DNA of 35,383 nucleotides, taken from the NCBI GenBank assembly GCA_013203595.1, contig JABMNT010000267.1:1-35383 (forward strand), written 5' to 3'. How positions within the stretch are numbered: position 1 is the first letter of the stretch; the number at the start of each line of letters is the position of its first letter. A program made the position numbers and the translations under genes. This document shows, in pieces, positions 23,948-33,213 of this stretch. The notes beneath the pieces are model-generated. The model was not told where the DNA came from, did not search any database, and worked only from the letters and a program-made list of their open reading frames with translations. Origin of the DNA: Rhodospirillales bacterium (GTDB taxonomy: Bacteria; Pseudomonadota; Alphaproteobacteria; Rhodospirillales; Casp-alpha2).

Positions 23948-26900
23948 GTGCTCATAAGAACTTTTAGGGGAACCATCCGCATCCTGGCCGGGTTAAGCGC
24001 GGGCCTGGTCATCATCCTCCTGCTGCTGGCGTGGCAACTTTCCAAGGGCCCGATTTCCTTAGGCTTCTTGTCTCCCTATATCGAAGAGGCCGTCAACAGG
24101 GATCAACCCAATTTTCAGTTCAAAATGCGCGATACAATCCTGACCTGGGCGGGATGGGAGCGCAGCTTTGACATTCGTGTGCTCGATGTAAAAATCCTCA
24201 ACAATAAACAGGAAATTGTCAGCAGCATTCCCGAACTTTCCTTTGCGCTGAATCGTACCGCCCTGTTACGTGGCGAAGTCGCTCCGAATTCCATTGATAT
24301 TTTCGGACCGACCCTGCGGGTTATTCGGCAAGTCAACGGTTCATTGAATATCGGGTTTGGTGGTTCGAAGGATGTTTACACGGAATCCGCCCTGGGCGTG
24401 ATTCAGGAGCTTCTGGACGGCCCGAAGGGTAATCACCCGCTCCGTTATCTTTCGAATTTGCATATCATCGGTGCTGATCTGACCATTGATGACCAGATTC
24501 TTGAAAAATCATGGATGGCGCCATCTGCCGATATTCGCCTCACCCGCGATGAAATCGGGGTGCAGGGCCGGTTGTCGCTGATTTTGGATGTTGAAGGCAA
24601 GCAAACCGAACTGGAGTTGCTGGCCCGCTATAATTCGGCCAGCAAACTGCTCGCCCTCACCGCCGATATAAACAAACTTTCGCTTGCTCCCTTTGCGCCC
24701 GTGTTTGCCGAGATCGAACTTCTGAAAAATTTCAACGTGCCCCTAAAAGGCAGCGTTGGTATGTCAATCCCCATTGGTGGCGGTACTCAGTCCGTACGCT
24801 TCGATATAACCGGTGACGCCGGGACACTGACAATTCCGAAGCCTTATGCCGGGACCGTAAAGATCAAGGCCGTTGCCCTGGCCGGCCAATATTCGAGTGT
24901 TACCGGGCAATTGGAAATCGATGATATGCGGGTTGAGCTTGCGGCCAACCAACTACGCCTGCCGCCGCCGTTTTCGCAAACTCTCAACCTTAAATCCGGT
25001 ATTTTGGCTGGCTCCTATTCCGGTAAAACCGGGGTCGCCGTCATCCGCGAACTGAGTGGCGAACTGGGTGCCAACTGGAAAGTCTATGTGCCGGCTCCCA
25101 TCGATCATAAAATGCCGCTGCGTTCCTTTTTTCTGAAAGGTCAATACGATTTTGGCAAGGACCGTCTGGAAGTTGAGCGGTTTGACGCCGATTTGCAGGG
25201 CCCCCGGGTTTCGGCCAGTGGCGAAGTGATCGGGATTACGACAAAATCCCAGGCTGTCGACGTCGCGGTTGAGCTGAAAATCAATGACGTGCCGGTCAGT
25301 GACGTTGCGCGCTACTGGCCCAAAACGATCGGAGCCGATCCCTATTCCTGGATCACAAAACATATGTCCGACGGAACACTGCATGAGTTGCAGGCCAAAT
25401 CACGTTTCCAAATCGGGGAGAAGGGCGGTTTGTCGGTCAGTCAGATGGACGGCACCATGCAGCTCAGCGGCGTCAGCATCGAGTACCTGCATCCGTTGCC
25501 TGCGGCCAGAGAGGTAAGCGGGAACGTGGTTTTTAATGCAAGCAGTATGGATATTACGCTGACGAAAGGGAAAACGGATGGATTGACACTGGACTCGGGA
25601 ACCGTGCGGTTCACCGGATTGAGCGAGATTGACCAATATGCGGATATTCATCTGGTGATTGATGGTTCGGTCCAGTCGAAACTGGCCTTCATCGACAAAA
25701 AACCATTGGGATTTGCTTCCGAAGTCGGCGTCGTGCCGGGCGGCGCGTCCGGAACCGCCCGCACCGAGCTCGGCCTCTATTTTATTCTCGAACATTCCCT
25801 GACCGTAGATCAGGTTCAGGTTGAGGCGACATCGAAGCTGACGGATGTCTCGTTGGCGAAAGTCCTGCTGGGTCGCGGCATTCACCAGGGCGATCTCGAT
25901 TTAAAAGTCAACAACAAGGGGATGACCGTAACCGGCAATGTGATGTTCGATTCCATCGAGGCGCAACTGGTCTGGCGGGAAAATTTTGAAGACAGCCGAA
26001 CCTATCGGAGCCGGTACGATCTGTCGGTGGTAATTTCCGATGTCCGTCGTCTGCGCGAACTGGGCCTGGAGATGCAGCCGTTTTCAGAAGATTACCTGAA
26101 AGGCCCGATTGGCGCCAATATTCGTTATACGGTGTTTGGCGATGTTGACCGTCGGCTTGAACTGACGGCCGATATTACGGATGCCGAAATGCAGGCTCCG
26201 GCATTTGGCTGGTCAAAAAAGGCCGGCGTCGCCGGGCGCTCCAGCATAACGATTGATCTGGAACGTAACGTTGTTGTCGATATCCCCAATTTTTCGGTTA
26301 AAGCGGCTGATTTAAATATCAAGGGCACCGCCAAATATGCCGCCGATGGTACGGGAATGAGCGAGATCAGATTTGAGCGCCTGGCCTATGGGCGAACCGA
26401 TGTCAAAGGGGCCTTGATTCCAAAGGATGATGGCGGATGGGAAGTCGGCCTGCACGGACCCAGTTTTGATTTTTCGGCCTATTGGGAAGAACTTTTTTCC
26501 GGCGAGCCGGGCGCCCAGGGCAAGCAATCCCTGCTTCCCAATCTGACCATGGCCATCGAGATTGATCGGGTCTGGGTCAACAAGACGCAATCCATGCAGG
26601 ACGTTTCCGGCACTTTTTCCTATGCGGACGAGTTGTGGAAAACCTTCCTGCTGTCGAGCCGTCTGGATGGCGGGGCGACGTTTGACATCGCGATCCAACC
26701 GGGCAAGGCGGGCAGCAGGCAACTGACGGTTCGTTCCGACAATGCCGGTGATACCCTGCGGTTTCTGGACACTTATGGTTCCATGCAGGGTGGCCAACTG
26801 CTGATTTCCGGTGTCTATGATGACTTGTCGCCGGGGCATCCGCTGCGCGGCCAATTGAGCGTGAACGACTACCGGATCGTCAATGCACCGGTGCTGGCAC

Positions 26901-27364
26901 GGATATTGAGTATTATGGCCCTGACCGGAATCCTCGACGCCCTGACCGGTTCTGGTATTGGCTTCAACTCTCTGGAAGTGCCCTTTGTCTATGACGATGG
27001 TGTGCTGCAAATCACCGAAGCACGGGCCAATGGAACATCCCTCGGTTTCACCGCCGGTGGCCGTATCTATCGCTATGCAAATGTTGTCGATATCAACGGC
27101 ACCGTGGTTCCCGCCTACGCGCTCAATTCAGCGCTCGGACATATTCCGCTGTTGGGCAAGCTGCTGACCGGCGGCGAAAAGGGCAGTGGAGTGTTTGCCG
27201 CCAACTATTCGATGTCCGGATCCATCGAGGACCCAACCGTGCGGGTCAATCCCCTGTCCGCCCTGACGCCCGGATTCCTGCGCAACGTATTTGGAGTGTT
27301 TGACAAGGTCGACAAAAAACCCGAGTTCGCGCCCGGCAACAATCTGAATATAACCCGGCCCTGA
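23948..27364 (+). CDS. AsmA-like/DUF3971 (YhdP-type) envelope protein
   Basis: Large inner-membrane-anchored periplasmic protein of the AsmA/YhdP kind. The family forms long beta-rich bridges linked to lipid movement to the outer membrane. From GTG 23948 (GAGG 5 nt upstream) it has 1138 residues; an upstream GTG at 23894 is possible. One membrane helix at about residues 12-31 (AGLSAGLVIILLLLAW) is followed by long repeating beta-strand segments. The last 250 residues form the AsmA-like C-terminal domain, with LLISGVYDD, LARILSIMALTGI and GRIYRYANVVDINGTVVPAY. It is divergent from glnE and converges on tyrS with only 5 bp between stops. Lipid transport is family knowledge, not shown here. Confidence 0.87.
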   Translation: MLIRTFRGTIRILAGLSAGLVIILLLLAWQLSKGPISLGFLSPYIEEAVNRDQPNFQFKMRDTILTWAGWERSFDIRVLDVKILNNKQEIVSSIPELSFALNRTALLRGEVAPNSIDIFGPTLRVIRQVNGSLNIGFGGSKDVYTESALGVIQELLDGPKGNHPLRYLSNLHIIGADLTIDDQILEKSWMAPSADIRLTRDEIGVQGRLSLILDVEGKQTELELLARYNSASKLLALTADINKLSLAPFAPVFAEIELLKNFNVPLKGSVGMSIPIGGGTQSVRFDITGDAGTLTIPKPYAGTVKIKAVALAGQYSSVTGQLEIDDMRVELAANQLRLPPPFSQTLNLKSGILAGSYSGKTGVAVIRELSGELGANWKVYVPAPIDHKMPLRSFFLKGQYDFGKDRLEVERFDADLQGPRVSASGEVIGITTKSQAVDVAVELKINDVPVSDVARYWPKTIGADPYSWITKHMSDGTLHELQAKSRFQIGEKGGLSVSQMDGTMQLSGVSIEYLHPLPAAREVSGNVVFNASSMDITLTKGKTDGLTLDSGTVRFTGLSEIDQYADIHLVIDGSVQSKLAFIDKKPLGFASEVGVVPGGASGTARTELGLYFILEHSLTVDQVQVEATSKLTDVSLAKVLLGRGIHQGDLDLKVNNKGMTVTGNVMFDSIEAQLVWRENFEDSRTYRSRYDLSVVISDVRRLRELGLEMQPFSEDYLKGPIGANIRYTVFGDVDRRLELTADITDAEMQAPAFGWSKKAGVAGRSSITIDLERNVVVDIPNFSVKAADLNIKGTAKYAADGTGMSEIRFERLAYGRTDVKGALIPKDDGGWEVGLHGPSFDFSAYWEELFSGEPGAQGKQSLLPNLTMAIEIDRVWVNKTQSMQDVSGTFSYADELWKTFLLSSRLDGGATFDIAIQPGKAGSRQLTVRSDNAGDTLRFLDTYGSMQGGQLLISGVYDDLSPGHPLRGQLSVNDYRIVNAPVLARILSIMALTGILDALTGSGIGFNSLEVPFVYDDGVLQITEARANGTSLGFTAGGRIYRYANVVDINGTVVPAYALNSALGHIPLLGKLLTGGEKGSGVFAANYSMSGSIEDPTVRVNPLSALTPGFLRNVFGVFDKVDKKPEFAPGNNLNITRP

Positions 27365-27369
27365 ATTCC

Positions 27370-28623
27370 TTATATGGCGCGAACCAGGGCATGCTTTTTC
27401 TTGCCGGCCGATAACTTGATGAACCCATCGGGGCGCAGGTCCTGGCCAGTGATCAGATGGACTTCCGAGGGCAGGGGAGCATCATTCATTTTGCCGCCGC
27501 CACCCTTAATGAGCCGCCGCGCTTCGCCGCCGCTGCTGGCCAGTTCCACATCCCGGAACAGCTGAAACGCCGGGATTCCTTCCTCAAGGCGGGCCCGCTG
27601 GATATCGAATGTTGGTAAATCGTCGCCCAGGCCGCCCTGCTCGAAAGTTGTCTCCGCCGTTTGCCGGGCAGCCTCGGCAGCCGCCTGGCCGTGGCACAGG
27701 GCGGTTGCCGCATCGGCCAGGATTTTCTTGGCGGTGTTCAAATCCGCCCCTGTAAGCGCCTCGAGCCGGGTGATTTCAGCGAGCGGGATATCGGTAAACA
27801 GCCTGAGAAATTTCCCTACATCGGCGTCTTCCGTATTGCGCCAGAACTGCCAATAGTCGTAAGGCGACAGCATGTCTTCGTTCAGCCAGACGGCGCCATC
27901 GGCGGTCTTTCCCATCTTGGCGCCGGATGCTGTGGTCAGCAGAGGCGTGGTCAGCCCGTAAACTTCTTTCGAAAGCACCCGCCGGGTGAGGTCGACACCG
28001 TTGACGATGTTGCCCCATTGATCCGAACCACCCATTTGAACCGCACAATTCATGCGCCGCGCCAGCTCCATAAAGTCATAGGCCTGCAGGATCATGTAGT
28101 TGAACTCGAGAAAACTGAGCGGCTGATCGCGCTCCAGACGCAGTTTGACACTATCGAACGTGAGCATGCGGTTGACCGAAAAATGGCGGCCGTAGTCGCG
28201 CAGAAAATCGATATACTGCAGGTGATCCAGCCAATCGGCGTTATTGACCATGACCGCATCGGTGGGGCCGTCGCCAAATTTCAGGAATTTTGCAAACACA
28301 TCCTTTATGCCTGCCATGTTGGCGGCAATGGCCTTGTCGTCCAGCAGTTTGCGGGTATCATCCTTTCCCGACGGATCACCGACTTTGGTGGTGCCGCCAC
28401 CCATGAGTACAATCGGCTTATGTCCTGACTTCTGGAAATGCCGGAGCAGCATGATCGAAACCAGGCTGCCGGCGTGCAGGCTGGGGGCGGTGCAGTCAAA
28501 ACCGATATAGGCGGTTATCGATGTCTGCGCGGCCAGGCTGTCGAGTTTTTCAAGATCGGTGCATTGATGCAGATAACCACGTTCCTGGACAAGCTCTATG
28601 AATTCCGATTTGTAAACGCTCAT
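27370..28623 (-). CDS. tyrS: Tyrosyl-tRNA synthetase TyrS
   Basis: Charges tRNA-Tyr with tyrosine in the cytoplasm. It has 417 residues, the normal length of the bacterial TyrS class. The HIGH motif is replaced by SLHAGSL near residue 50, and the KMSKS motif appears as KMGKT near residue 237, both forms known in alphaproteobacterial TyrS. The C-terminal S4 RNA-binding domain contains [17 protein letters not shown]. The ATG has GGAG 5 nt upstream. It is divergent from anmK and convergent with the AsmA-like gene. Confidence 0.96.
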   Translation of the reverse strand: MSVYKSEFIELVQERGYLHQCTDLEKLDSLAAQTSITAYIGFDCTAPSLHAGSLVSIMLLRHFQKSGHKPIVLMGGGTTKVGDPSGKDDTRKLLDDKAIAANMAGIKDVFAKFLKFGDGPTDAVMVNNADWLDHLQYIDFLRDYGRHFSVNRMLTFDSVKLRLERDQPLSFLEFNYMILQAYDFMELARRMNCAVQMGGSDQWGNIVNGVDLTRRVLSKEVYGLTTPLLTTASGAKMGKTADGAVWLNEDMLSPYDYWQFWRNTEDADVGKFLRLFTDIPLAEITRLEALTGADLNTAKKILADAATALCHGQAAAEAARQTAETTFEQGGLGDDLPTFDIQRARLEEGIPAFQLFRDVELASSGGEARRLIKGGGGKMNDAPLPSEVHLITGQDLRPDGFIKLSAGKKKHALVRAI

Positions 28624-28681
28624 GACAACTCCGTTTCATCTTGAGAAGGTGGTTTATTCTATCCTTTTGCTCTGTGCAACG

Positions 28682-28704
28682 TTTGCTTGCCCCGGGCGGG
28701 CAAA
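28682..28704. repeat. Near-perfect palindrome in the anmK leader
   Basis: TTTGCTTGCCC and GGGCGGGCAAA flank a single C; 9 of 11 arm positions are complementary and the other two would be G-U pairs in RNA. It ends 18 bp before the anmK ATG. It could be an operator or a leader hairpin for anmK or for divergent tyrS. Confidence 0.4.
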
Positions 28705-28722
28705 ACACTGAAAAATAGACTT

Positions 28723-29823
28723 ATGAAAACAGGCAACCCCCTCTTGGCGATTGGTTTAATGAGTGGCACCTCCATGGACGGGGTCGATGCTGCGCTCATC
28801 GAAACCGACGGTGATGGGATTACCGCCTTCGGGGCCACGGTTGAACAGGCCTACGCAGCCGGGTTTCGGGATCAACTGCGGGCCCTGATGGGGGCCGCCC
28901 CCACCGACGACGCAGCGACCCGCGCGACAACCCGGGAACTGACCCTGATTCACGCCGGCGTCGTCGCAAAGCTGCTGGAAAGCGCGCAGTTGCGGGCTTC
29001 AGATATCGGCGTCATCGGATTTCACGGACAAACGGTGTTTCATGATCCGGCCCGGGGAATGACCTGCCAGATCGGCGACGGTGCCCTGTTGGCGGAGCAA
29101 ACCGGAATTCGGGTGGTTAACGATTTTCGCAGCGCCGATGTGGCGGCCGGCGGCGAGGGCGCGCCACTGGCGCCGGTATATCACGTAGCCCTGGCCCGCA
29201 CCCTGGCCCGTCCGGTCGCCATTTTGAACATCGGTGGTGTTGCAAATGTCACCTGGATCAGCCCGGATGGCGGCGCCGTGGCCTTCGATACCGGGCCCGG
29301 TAATGCCCTCATCGACGACTGGGTTCGCACCAGAACAAACCAGACCATGGATGTCGATGGCCAACTGGCGCGCCGGGGAAGGATTGACGAGATCGCGCTT
29401 GGCCGTTTGCTCGCGCAGCCTTATTTTGACCGCCCGTATCCGAAATCACTGGATCGCGACAGCTTTTCAGTCGATGCCATCGGGCATCTGTCACCGGCCG
29501 ACGGGGCGGCCACCCTGGCTGCATTTACCGCCCAGGCCGTGGCCAGGGCGGCGGCTCAATTGCCGGCACCGCCCCTGCAGTGGCTGGTGTGTGGCGGTGG
29601 ACGTCATAACCGGGTCCTGATGAGCCAGTTGCGCAGTGCCCTGGACGGGCCGGTGGAGCCGGTTGAAGCCGTTGGCTGGCGGGGCGATGCCCTGGAGGCC
29701 CAGGCTTTTGCCTTTCTCGCGGTGCGCGCGTTGTATGGATTGCCGATCAGTTACCCGCAGACCACGGGCGTTGCCAAACCGACCTGTGGCGGCGTCACCC
29801 ACCTGCCGCCCGGATCCCGCTAG
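28723..29823 (+). CDS. anmK: Anhydro-N-acetylmuramic acid kinase AnmK
   Basis: Peptidoglycan recycling enzyme that opens the anhydro ring of anhydro-MurNAc and phosphorylates it with ATP to MurNAc 6-phosphate. It has 366 residues from ATG 28723, typical of the family. The N-terminal GLMSGTSMDGVDAALIE (about 11-27) is the ATP-site signature. GFHGQTVFHDP, LNIGGVANVTWI and FDTGPGNALIDDW are further conserved blocks, and VCGGGRHN near the end completes the kinase fold. It is divergent from tyrS, the common alphaproteobacterial pairing, and convergent with the alpha/beta hydrolase gene. Confidence 0.95.
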   Translation: MKTGNPLLAIGLMSGTSMDGVDAALIETDGDGITAFGATVEQAYAAGFRDQLRALMGAAPTDDAATRATTRELTLIHAGVVAKLLESAQLRASDIGVIGFHGQTVFHDPARGMTCQIGDGALLAEQTGIRVVNDFRSADVAAGGEGAPLAPVYHVALARTLARPVAILNIGGVANVTWISPDGGAVAFDTGPGNALIDDWVRTRTNQTMDVDGQLARRGRIDEIALGRLLAQPYFDRPYPKSLDRDSFSVDAIGHLSPADGAATLAAFTAQAVARAAAQLPAPPLQWLVCGGGRHNRVLMSQLRSALDGPVEPVEAVGWRGDALEAQAFAFLAVRALYGLPISYPQTTGVAKPTCGGVTHLPPGSR

Positions 29824-29849
29824 CAATCCGGCGGGGTCCGGCCGATGAG

Positions 29850-30506
29850 CTATTCGGTGGTGGCTTCCTCGGTGAAGTTTTTATCCAGATAGTCGTCAAC
29901 ATGACCGATCATTTCACTGATGTGGCTTTGGAAGAAATGGTCACAGCCTTTGATGATACGATAATCGATCTCGATGGTTTTTTGCTTTTGCAGTTTTTGC
30001 GCCAGTTTGTCCGTGGCGGAGACAGGGACCACGTCATCCTTGTCGCCATGCAGGATCAGACCCGATGCCGGGCAGGGTGCCAGGAACGAGAAGTCGTGGA
30101 TATTGGCGGGGGGAGCGATGGAAATAAACCCGGAAATTTCCGGCCGACGCATCATCAACTGCATGCCGATCCAGGCGCCAAAGGAAAAGCCGGCGATCCA
30201 GCAGGTCTGCGCGTTCGGGTTATAGGTCTGCATCCAGTCCAGTGCCGACGCGGCATCGCTCAGTTCACCGAGGCCGCTGTCGAAAACCCCCTGGGATCTG
30301 CCGACGCCCCTGAAATTAAACCGAAGTGTTGAAAAACCCCGCTTCACAAAACTCTGATAAAGGGCATAAACAACCTTGTTGTTCATGGTTCCGCCGTGCT
30401 GAGGGTGCGGGTGCAACAGAATAGCAGCCGGTGCATTGGGAACTTTAGAGTGATGATAGCGGCCTTCAAGGCGGCCTTCAGGGCCATTGAAAATGACTTC
30501 GGGCAT
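29850..30506 (-). CDS. Alpha/beta hydrolase (COG2945-like)
   Basis: Cytoplasmic serine hydrolase of unknown substrate. It has 218 residues. The pattern HPHPQHGGTMNNKVV followed by FNFRGVGRSQG is typical of the small COG2945-type hydrolases. The nucleophile elbow is GFSFG with Ser108, the acid is probably Asp155 or Asp158 in GDKDDVVP, and the catalytic His is His190 in KGCDHFF. No signal peptide is seen. It converges on anmK with 26 bp between stops and is divergent from the cysE operon. Esterase, dienelactone hydrolase or thioesterase activity are all possible. Confidence 0.85.
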   Translation of the reverse strand: MPEVIFNGPEGRLEGRYHHSKVPNAPAAILLHPHPQHGGTMNNKVVYALYQSFVKRGFSTLRFNFRGVGRSQGVFDSGLGELSDAASALDWMQTYNPNAQTCWIAGFSFGAWIGMQLMMRRPEISGFISIAPPANIHDFSFLAPCPASGLILHGDKDDVVPVSATDKLAQKLQKQKTIEIDYRIIKGCDHFFQSHISEMIGHVDDYLDKNFTEEATTE

Positions 30507-30606
30507 GATTTTTGATGATCCAAATTTCTGTTAAAAAGGTAAAAACCTATTGATTTGATCGGGTATTAATGGTTGGAAAACGGGCGATAATTTAATAAAT
30601 TTCCGA

Positions 30607-30639
30607 TTACTTGACCGTGAAGGTCGGGTATACTATATA
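30607..30639 (+). promoter_or_regulatory. cysE operon promoter with type 1 IscR-like box
   Basis: TTGACC (30611-30616) and TATATA (30634-30639) with a 17-bp spacer form a good sigma-70 promoter. Overlapping it, 30607-30631 matches about 20 of 25 positions of the E. coli type 1 IscR consensus: left arm TTACTTGACC, 5-bp centre, right arm GGTCGGGTAT. The iscR gene is second in the operon, so repression by [2Fe-2S]-IscR would close an autoregulatory loop. A 100-bp leader follows before cysE. Confidence 0.6.
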
Positions 30640-30740
30640 ACAATTAATTCCTTTGGACTTAAATTGTGAAGGTTTTCCGGTACACTGGCTGTTGGTTGCC
30701 GTCTGCGGATCAAATGCGATTAGAAAATATAGAAAGACCC

Positions 30741-31496
30741 ATGATTTTCAAGCGATTTCGGGAAGATATTGACGCCTACAAGGCCCGCGACCCGGCAGCC
30801 CGCTCCGGTTTTGAGGTGGTTGTGCTCTATCAGGGGTTCCACGCTCTGGTGTTTTACCGGATCAGTCATGCCCTGTGGACTCATGGGGCCAAGTTTTTGG
30901 GACGTTTTGTTTCACAGGTTGGGCGCTTGTTTACGGGCATCGAAATCCATCCCGGTGCGATTATCGGGCGCGGGTTTGTGATCGATCATGGCGCCGGTGT
31001 GGTGATTGGTGAAACCTCGATCATCGGTGACAACGTGACGTTATATCATGACGTGACCCTGGGTGGTGTTGCACCATCGGTGGATTCAATTGCCCAGGTC
31101 GGGGTCAAACGTCATCCGACTCTTGGTGACGGAGTGATTGTCGGATCAGGCGCACAAATTCTGGGCCCAATCACGGTCGGCGAATGTGCCCGGGTCGGCT
31201 CCAATGCGGTTGTCGCATCGGATATCCCGGCCGGGACCACGGCGGTTGGCATTCCAGCCCGGGTGATCCTGCCCAAGGACAAGACGAAAACCGCTCAGTT
31301 CAGGGCCTATGCAACAGGGCCGGAAGGGACGCCGGACCCGGTTTTGCAGACCATTGAGGCCTTGCGTGGCCAGGTGTCCGCATTGATGGCGCGGGTCGAG
31401 GAACTGGAGGCGGATGGTGAATCCGCTGGGAAAAAAGTCCGAAAACCGAAATCAGGCAGCAGTAAGCCAGGCAAGCGGAATAAACCGGCTGCCTGA
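30741..31496 (+). CDS. cysE: Serine O-acetyltransferase CysE
   Basis: Makes O-acetylserine from serine and acetyl-CoA, the first step of cysteine synthesis. It has 251 residues from ATG 30741 (start MIFKRFREDI, as in alphaproteobacterial CysE, with AGAAAG upstream); in-frame starts at 30666 and 30715 are possible. The left-handed beta-helix carries Asp82-His83 in IDHGAG and His125 in RHPTLGDG, the catalytic and substrate residues. After the helix is a tail of about 70 residues with a short coiled stretch (VSALMARVEELEA) and a very basic end (KKVRKPK...), absent from E. coli CysE. It leads the operon cysE-iscR-csd-iscS-sufB. Confidence 0.93.
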   Translation: MIFKRFREDIDAYKARDPAARSGFEVVVLYQGFHALVFYRISHALWTHGAKFLGRFVSQVGRLFTGIEIHPGAIIGRGFVIDHGAGVVIGETSIIGDNVTLYHDVTLGGVAPSVDSIAQVGVKRHPTLGDGVIVGSGAQILGPITVGECARVGSNAVVASDIPAGTTAVGIPARVILPKDKTKTAQFRAYATGPEGTPDPVLQTIEALRGQVSALMARVEELEADGESAGKKVRKPKSGSSKPGKRNKPAA

Positions 31497-31573
31497 GCTG
31501 CCTATTTAGAGCAATTTGAAATGTAGCCGGTCGGATAAAGGCAATCCGATCAATGGACAATCAGGAGAAAGTT

Positions 31574-32053
31574 ATGCGATTGAGTACAAAAGGCCGATAC
31601 TCCGTAATGGCGATGGTGGATCTGGCGACCCAGTCCGCCGATGGCAATCCGATTGCCCTGGCAGATATCGCAGAACGCCAGGAAATATCGCTTTCCTATC
31701 TGGAGCAGCTTTTTGGCAAGCTTCGAAAAGGCGGTGTCGTGAAGTCCGTGCGTGGCCCGGGTGGTGGCTATCTGCTGGCGCGCAGTGCCGCCGACACGCG
31801 CATTTCCGATATTGTCCTGTCCGTGGACGAGCCACTGGCGGCGACCCGCTGCGCGCCGGGTGCGCCGGAGGGCTGTCATTCGAACAAGAGCCGCTGTCTG
31901 ACCCATGATTTGTGGGAAGAACTGGGCAACCAGATTTTTCTCTATCTCAGTTCGGTCAGCCTCGAGGACGTTGTTGAAAAGCGGGTGCTTGGCTCAAGCG
32001 GCCAGCTCTACCGTGTCAATCAGGACGCCAACCGTTTTATGGCGGCGCAGTAA
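31574..32053 (+). CDS. iscR: Rrf2-family Fe-S cluster regulator IscR
   Basis: Senses [2Fe-2S] cluster status and controls Fe-S assembly genes. It has 159 residues from ATG 31574, with AGGAG 8 nt upstream; an earlier in-frame start at 31553 is less likely. The Rrf2 winged helix opens MRLSTKGRYSVMAMVDLA and contains ISLSYLEQLFGKLRKGGVV. The cluster ligands are Cys93, Cys101 and Cys108, with His111 in RCLTHDLW. Spacing C-x7-C-x6-C is slightly wider than in E. coli. It sits between cysE and the cysteine desulfurase genes and probably binds the box at the cysE promoter. Confidence 0.94.
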   Translation: MRLSTKGRYSVMAMVDLATQSADGNPIALADIAERQEISLSYLEQLFGKLRKGGVVKSVRGPGGGYLLARSAADTRISDIVLSVDEPLAATRCAPGAPEGCHSNKSRCLTHDLWEELGNQIFLYLSSVSLEDVVEKRVLGSSGQLYRVNQDANRFMAAQ

Positions 32054-32080
32054 ACAGAAAGCCGGGTGGAAACCACGTTT

Positions 32081-33205
32081 ATGACCGATACCGTCTATAT
32101 GGATCACAATGCGACAACGACCGTGCGCCCCGAGGCGGCATCTGCCGTTTGCGAAGCGCTGGCGCTGACCGGCAATGCTTCGTCGGTGCATCGCCATGGT
32201 CGGCTGGCGCGCCGGCTTATTGAAGATGCCCGTGACGAGGTGGCGGCACTGGTTGGCGCCAGTCCCAACGATGTGATTTTTACGGGTTGTGGGACAGAAG
32301 CGAATAATCTGGCGTTGCTCGGTGTGGCTGTTGATCATCGGTTTGTCTCGGCCATTGAACACCCGTCGGTGCTGCAGGCGGCTGACGGGGCGACGCCCCT
32401 TGCCGTCGACGACAACGGAATTATTGATCTTGCCGCCTTGCAGGCGCTGCTGAGTGCCGCTTCGGGCAGGTCGCTGGTCTCGGTTATGCTGGCGAACAAT
32501 GAAACCGGGGTCATCCAGCCCGTTGCCGATGTGGTTCGGATCGCAGAGGCGCACGGCGCTCTGGTCCACTGCGATGCGGTTCAGGCCGCCGGTAAAATGG
32601 CGGTCGATATGGGTGCGCTTGGCGTTGACCTGCTGAGCCTGTCGGCCCACAAAATTGGCGGCCCGCAGGGCGTCGGTGCGCTGCTTGTCAAACCGGGGCT
32701 GGAAATCAAAGCGCAATTGAAAGGCGGCGGGCAGGAGCGCAGACTGCGCGCCGGAACCGAAAACGTGGCCGGAATTGCCGGCTTTGGTGCCGCCGCAAAA
32801 GCGGTGCTGGCCGGTCTCGAGGCGATGGCTGAACTGGCCAGCTGGCGCGATCTGCTGGTCACCGGTGTGCGTCAGTTAACGCATACCCGGGTGTATGGCG
32901 AAGCCGTCGATCGTTTGCCCAATACCGTCTGTCTGGCGATGCCCGGCGTGCCTGCGGAAACGCAGCTGATGGCCTTCGATCTTGCCGGTGTCTGCGTCAG
33001 TGCCGGCTCGGCCTGTTCGTCGGGCAAGATTGAACCCAGCCATGTGCTGGCGGCAATGGGTGTCAATGATGACGAGGCCCTGACCGCGATCCGGGTCAGC
33101 TTGGGCTGGAACAGCAAAAAAGCCGATATTGACCGGTTTGTCGACGCCTGGGGTGCGATTTTCGCGCGCGCCGGCAACGGCCAAACCCGAGCGATGGCCG
33201 GTTAG
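32081..33205 (+). CDS. Cysteine desulfurase (NifS/IscS-like, first copy)
   Basis: PLP enzyme that takes sulfur from cysteine as a persulfide for Fe-S clusters. It has 374 residues from ATG 32081; a GTG at 32066 would add five. The PLP lysine is Lys191 in SLSAHKIGGP, the cofactor His is in AIEHPSV, and the catalytic Cys is Cys312 in SAGSACSSGKIEPSHVL. All key residues are present. It is shorter than and clearly diverged from the next gene, iscS, which lies 8 bp downstream. Side-by-side paralogues of this kind are common in alphaproteobacterial suf operons, but the division of labour is unclear. Confidence 0.92.
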   Translation: MTDTVYMDHNATTTVRPEAASAVCEALALTGNASSVHRHGRLARRLIEDARDEVAALVGASPNDVIFTGCGTEANNLALLGVAVDHRFVSAIEHPSVLQAADGATPLAVDDNGIIDLAALQALLSAASGRSLVSVMLANNETGVIQPVADVVRIAEAHGALVHCDAVQAAGKMAVDMGALGVDLLSLSAHKIGGPQGVGALLVKPGLEIKAQLKGGGQERRLRAGTENVAGIAGFGAAAKAVLAGLEAMAELASWRDLLVTGVRQLTHTRVYGEAVDRLPNTVCLAMPGVPAETQLMAFDLAGVCVSAGSACSSGKIEPSHVLAAMGVNDDEALTAIRVSLGWNSKKADIDRFVDAWGAIFARAGNGQTRAMAG

Positions 33206-33213
33206 GTGAGGGG

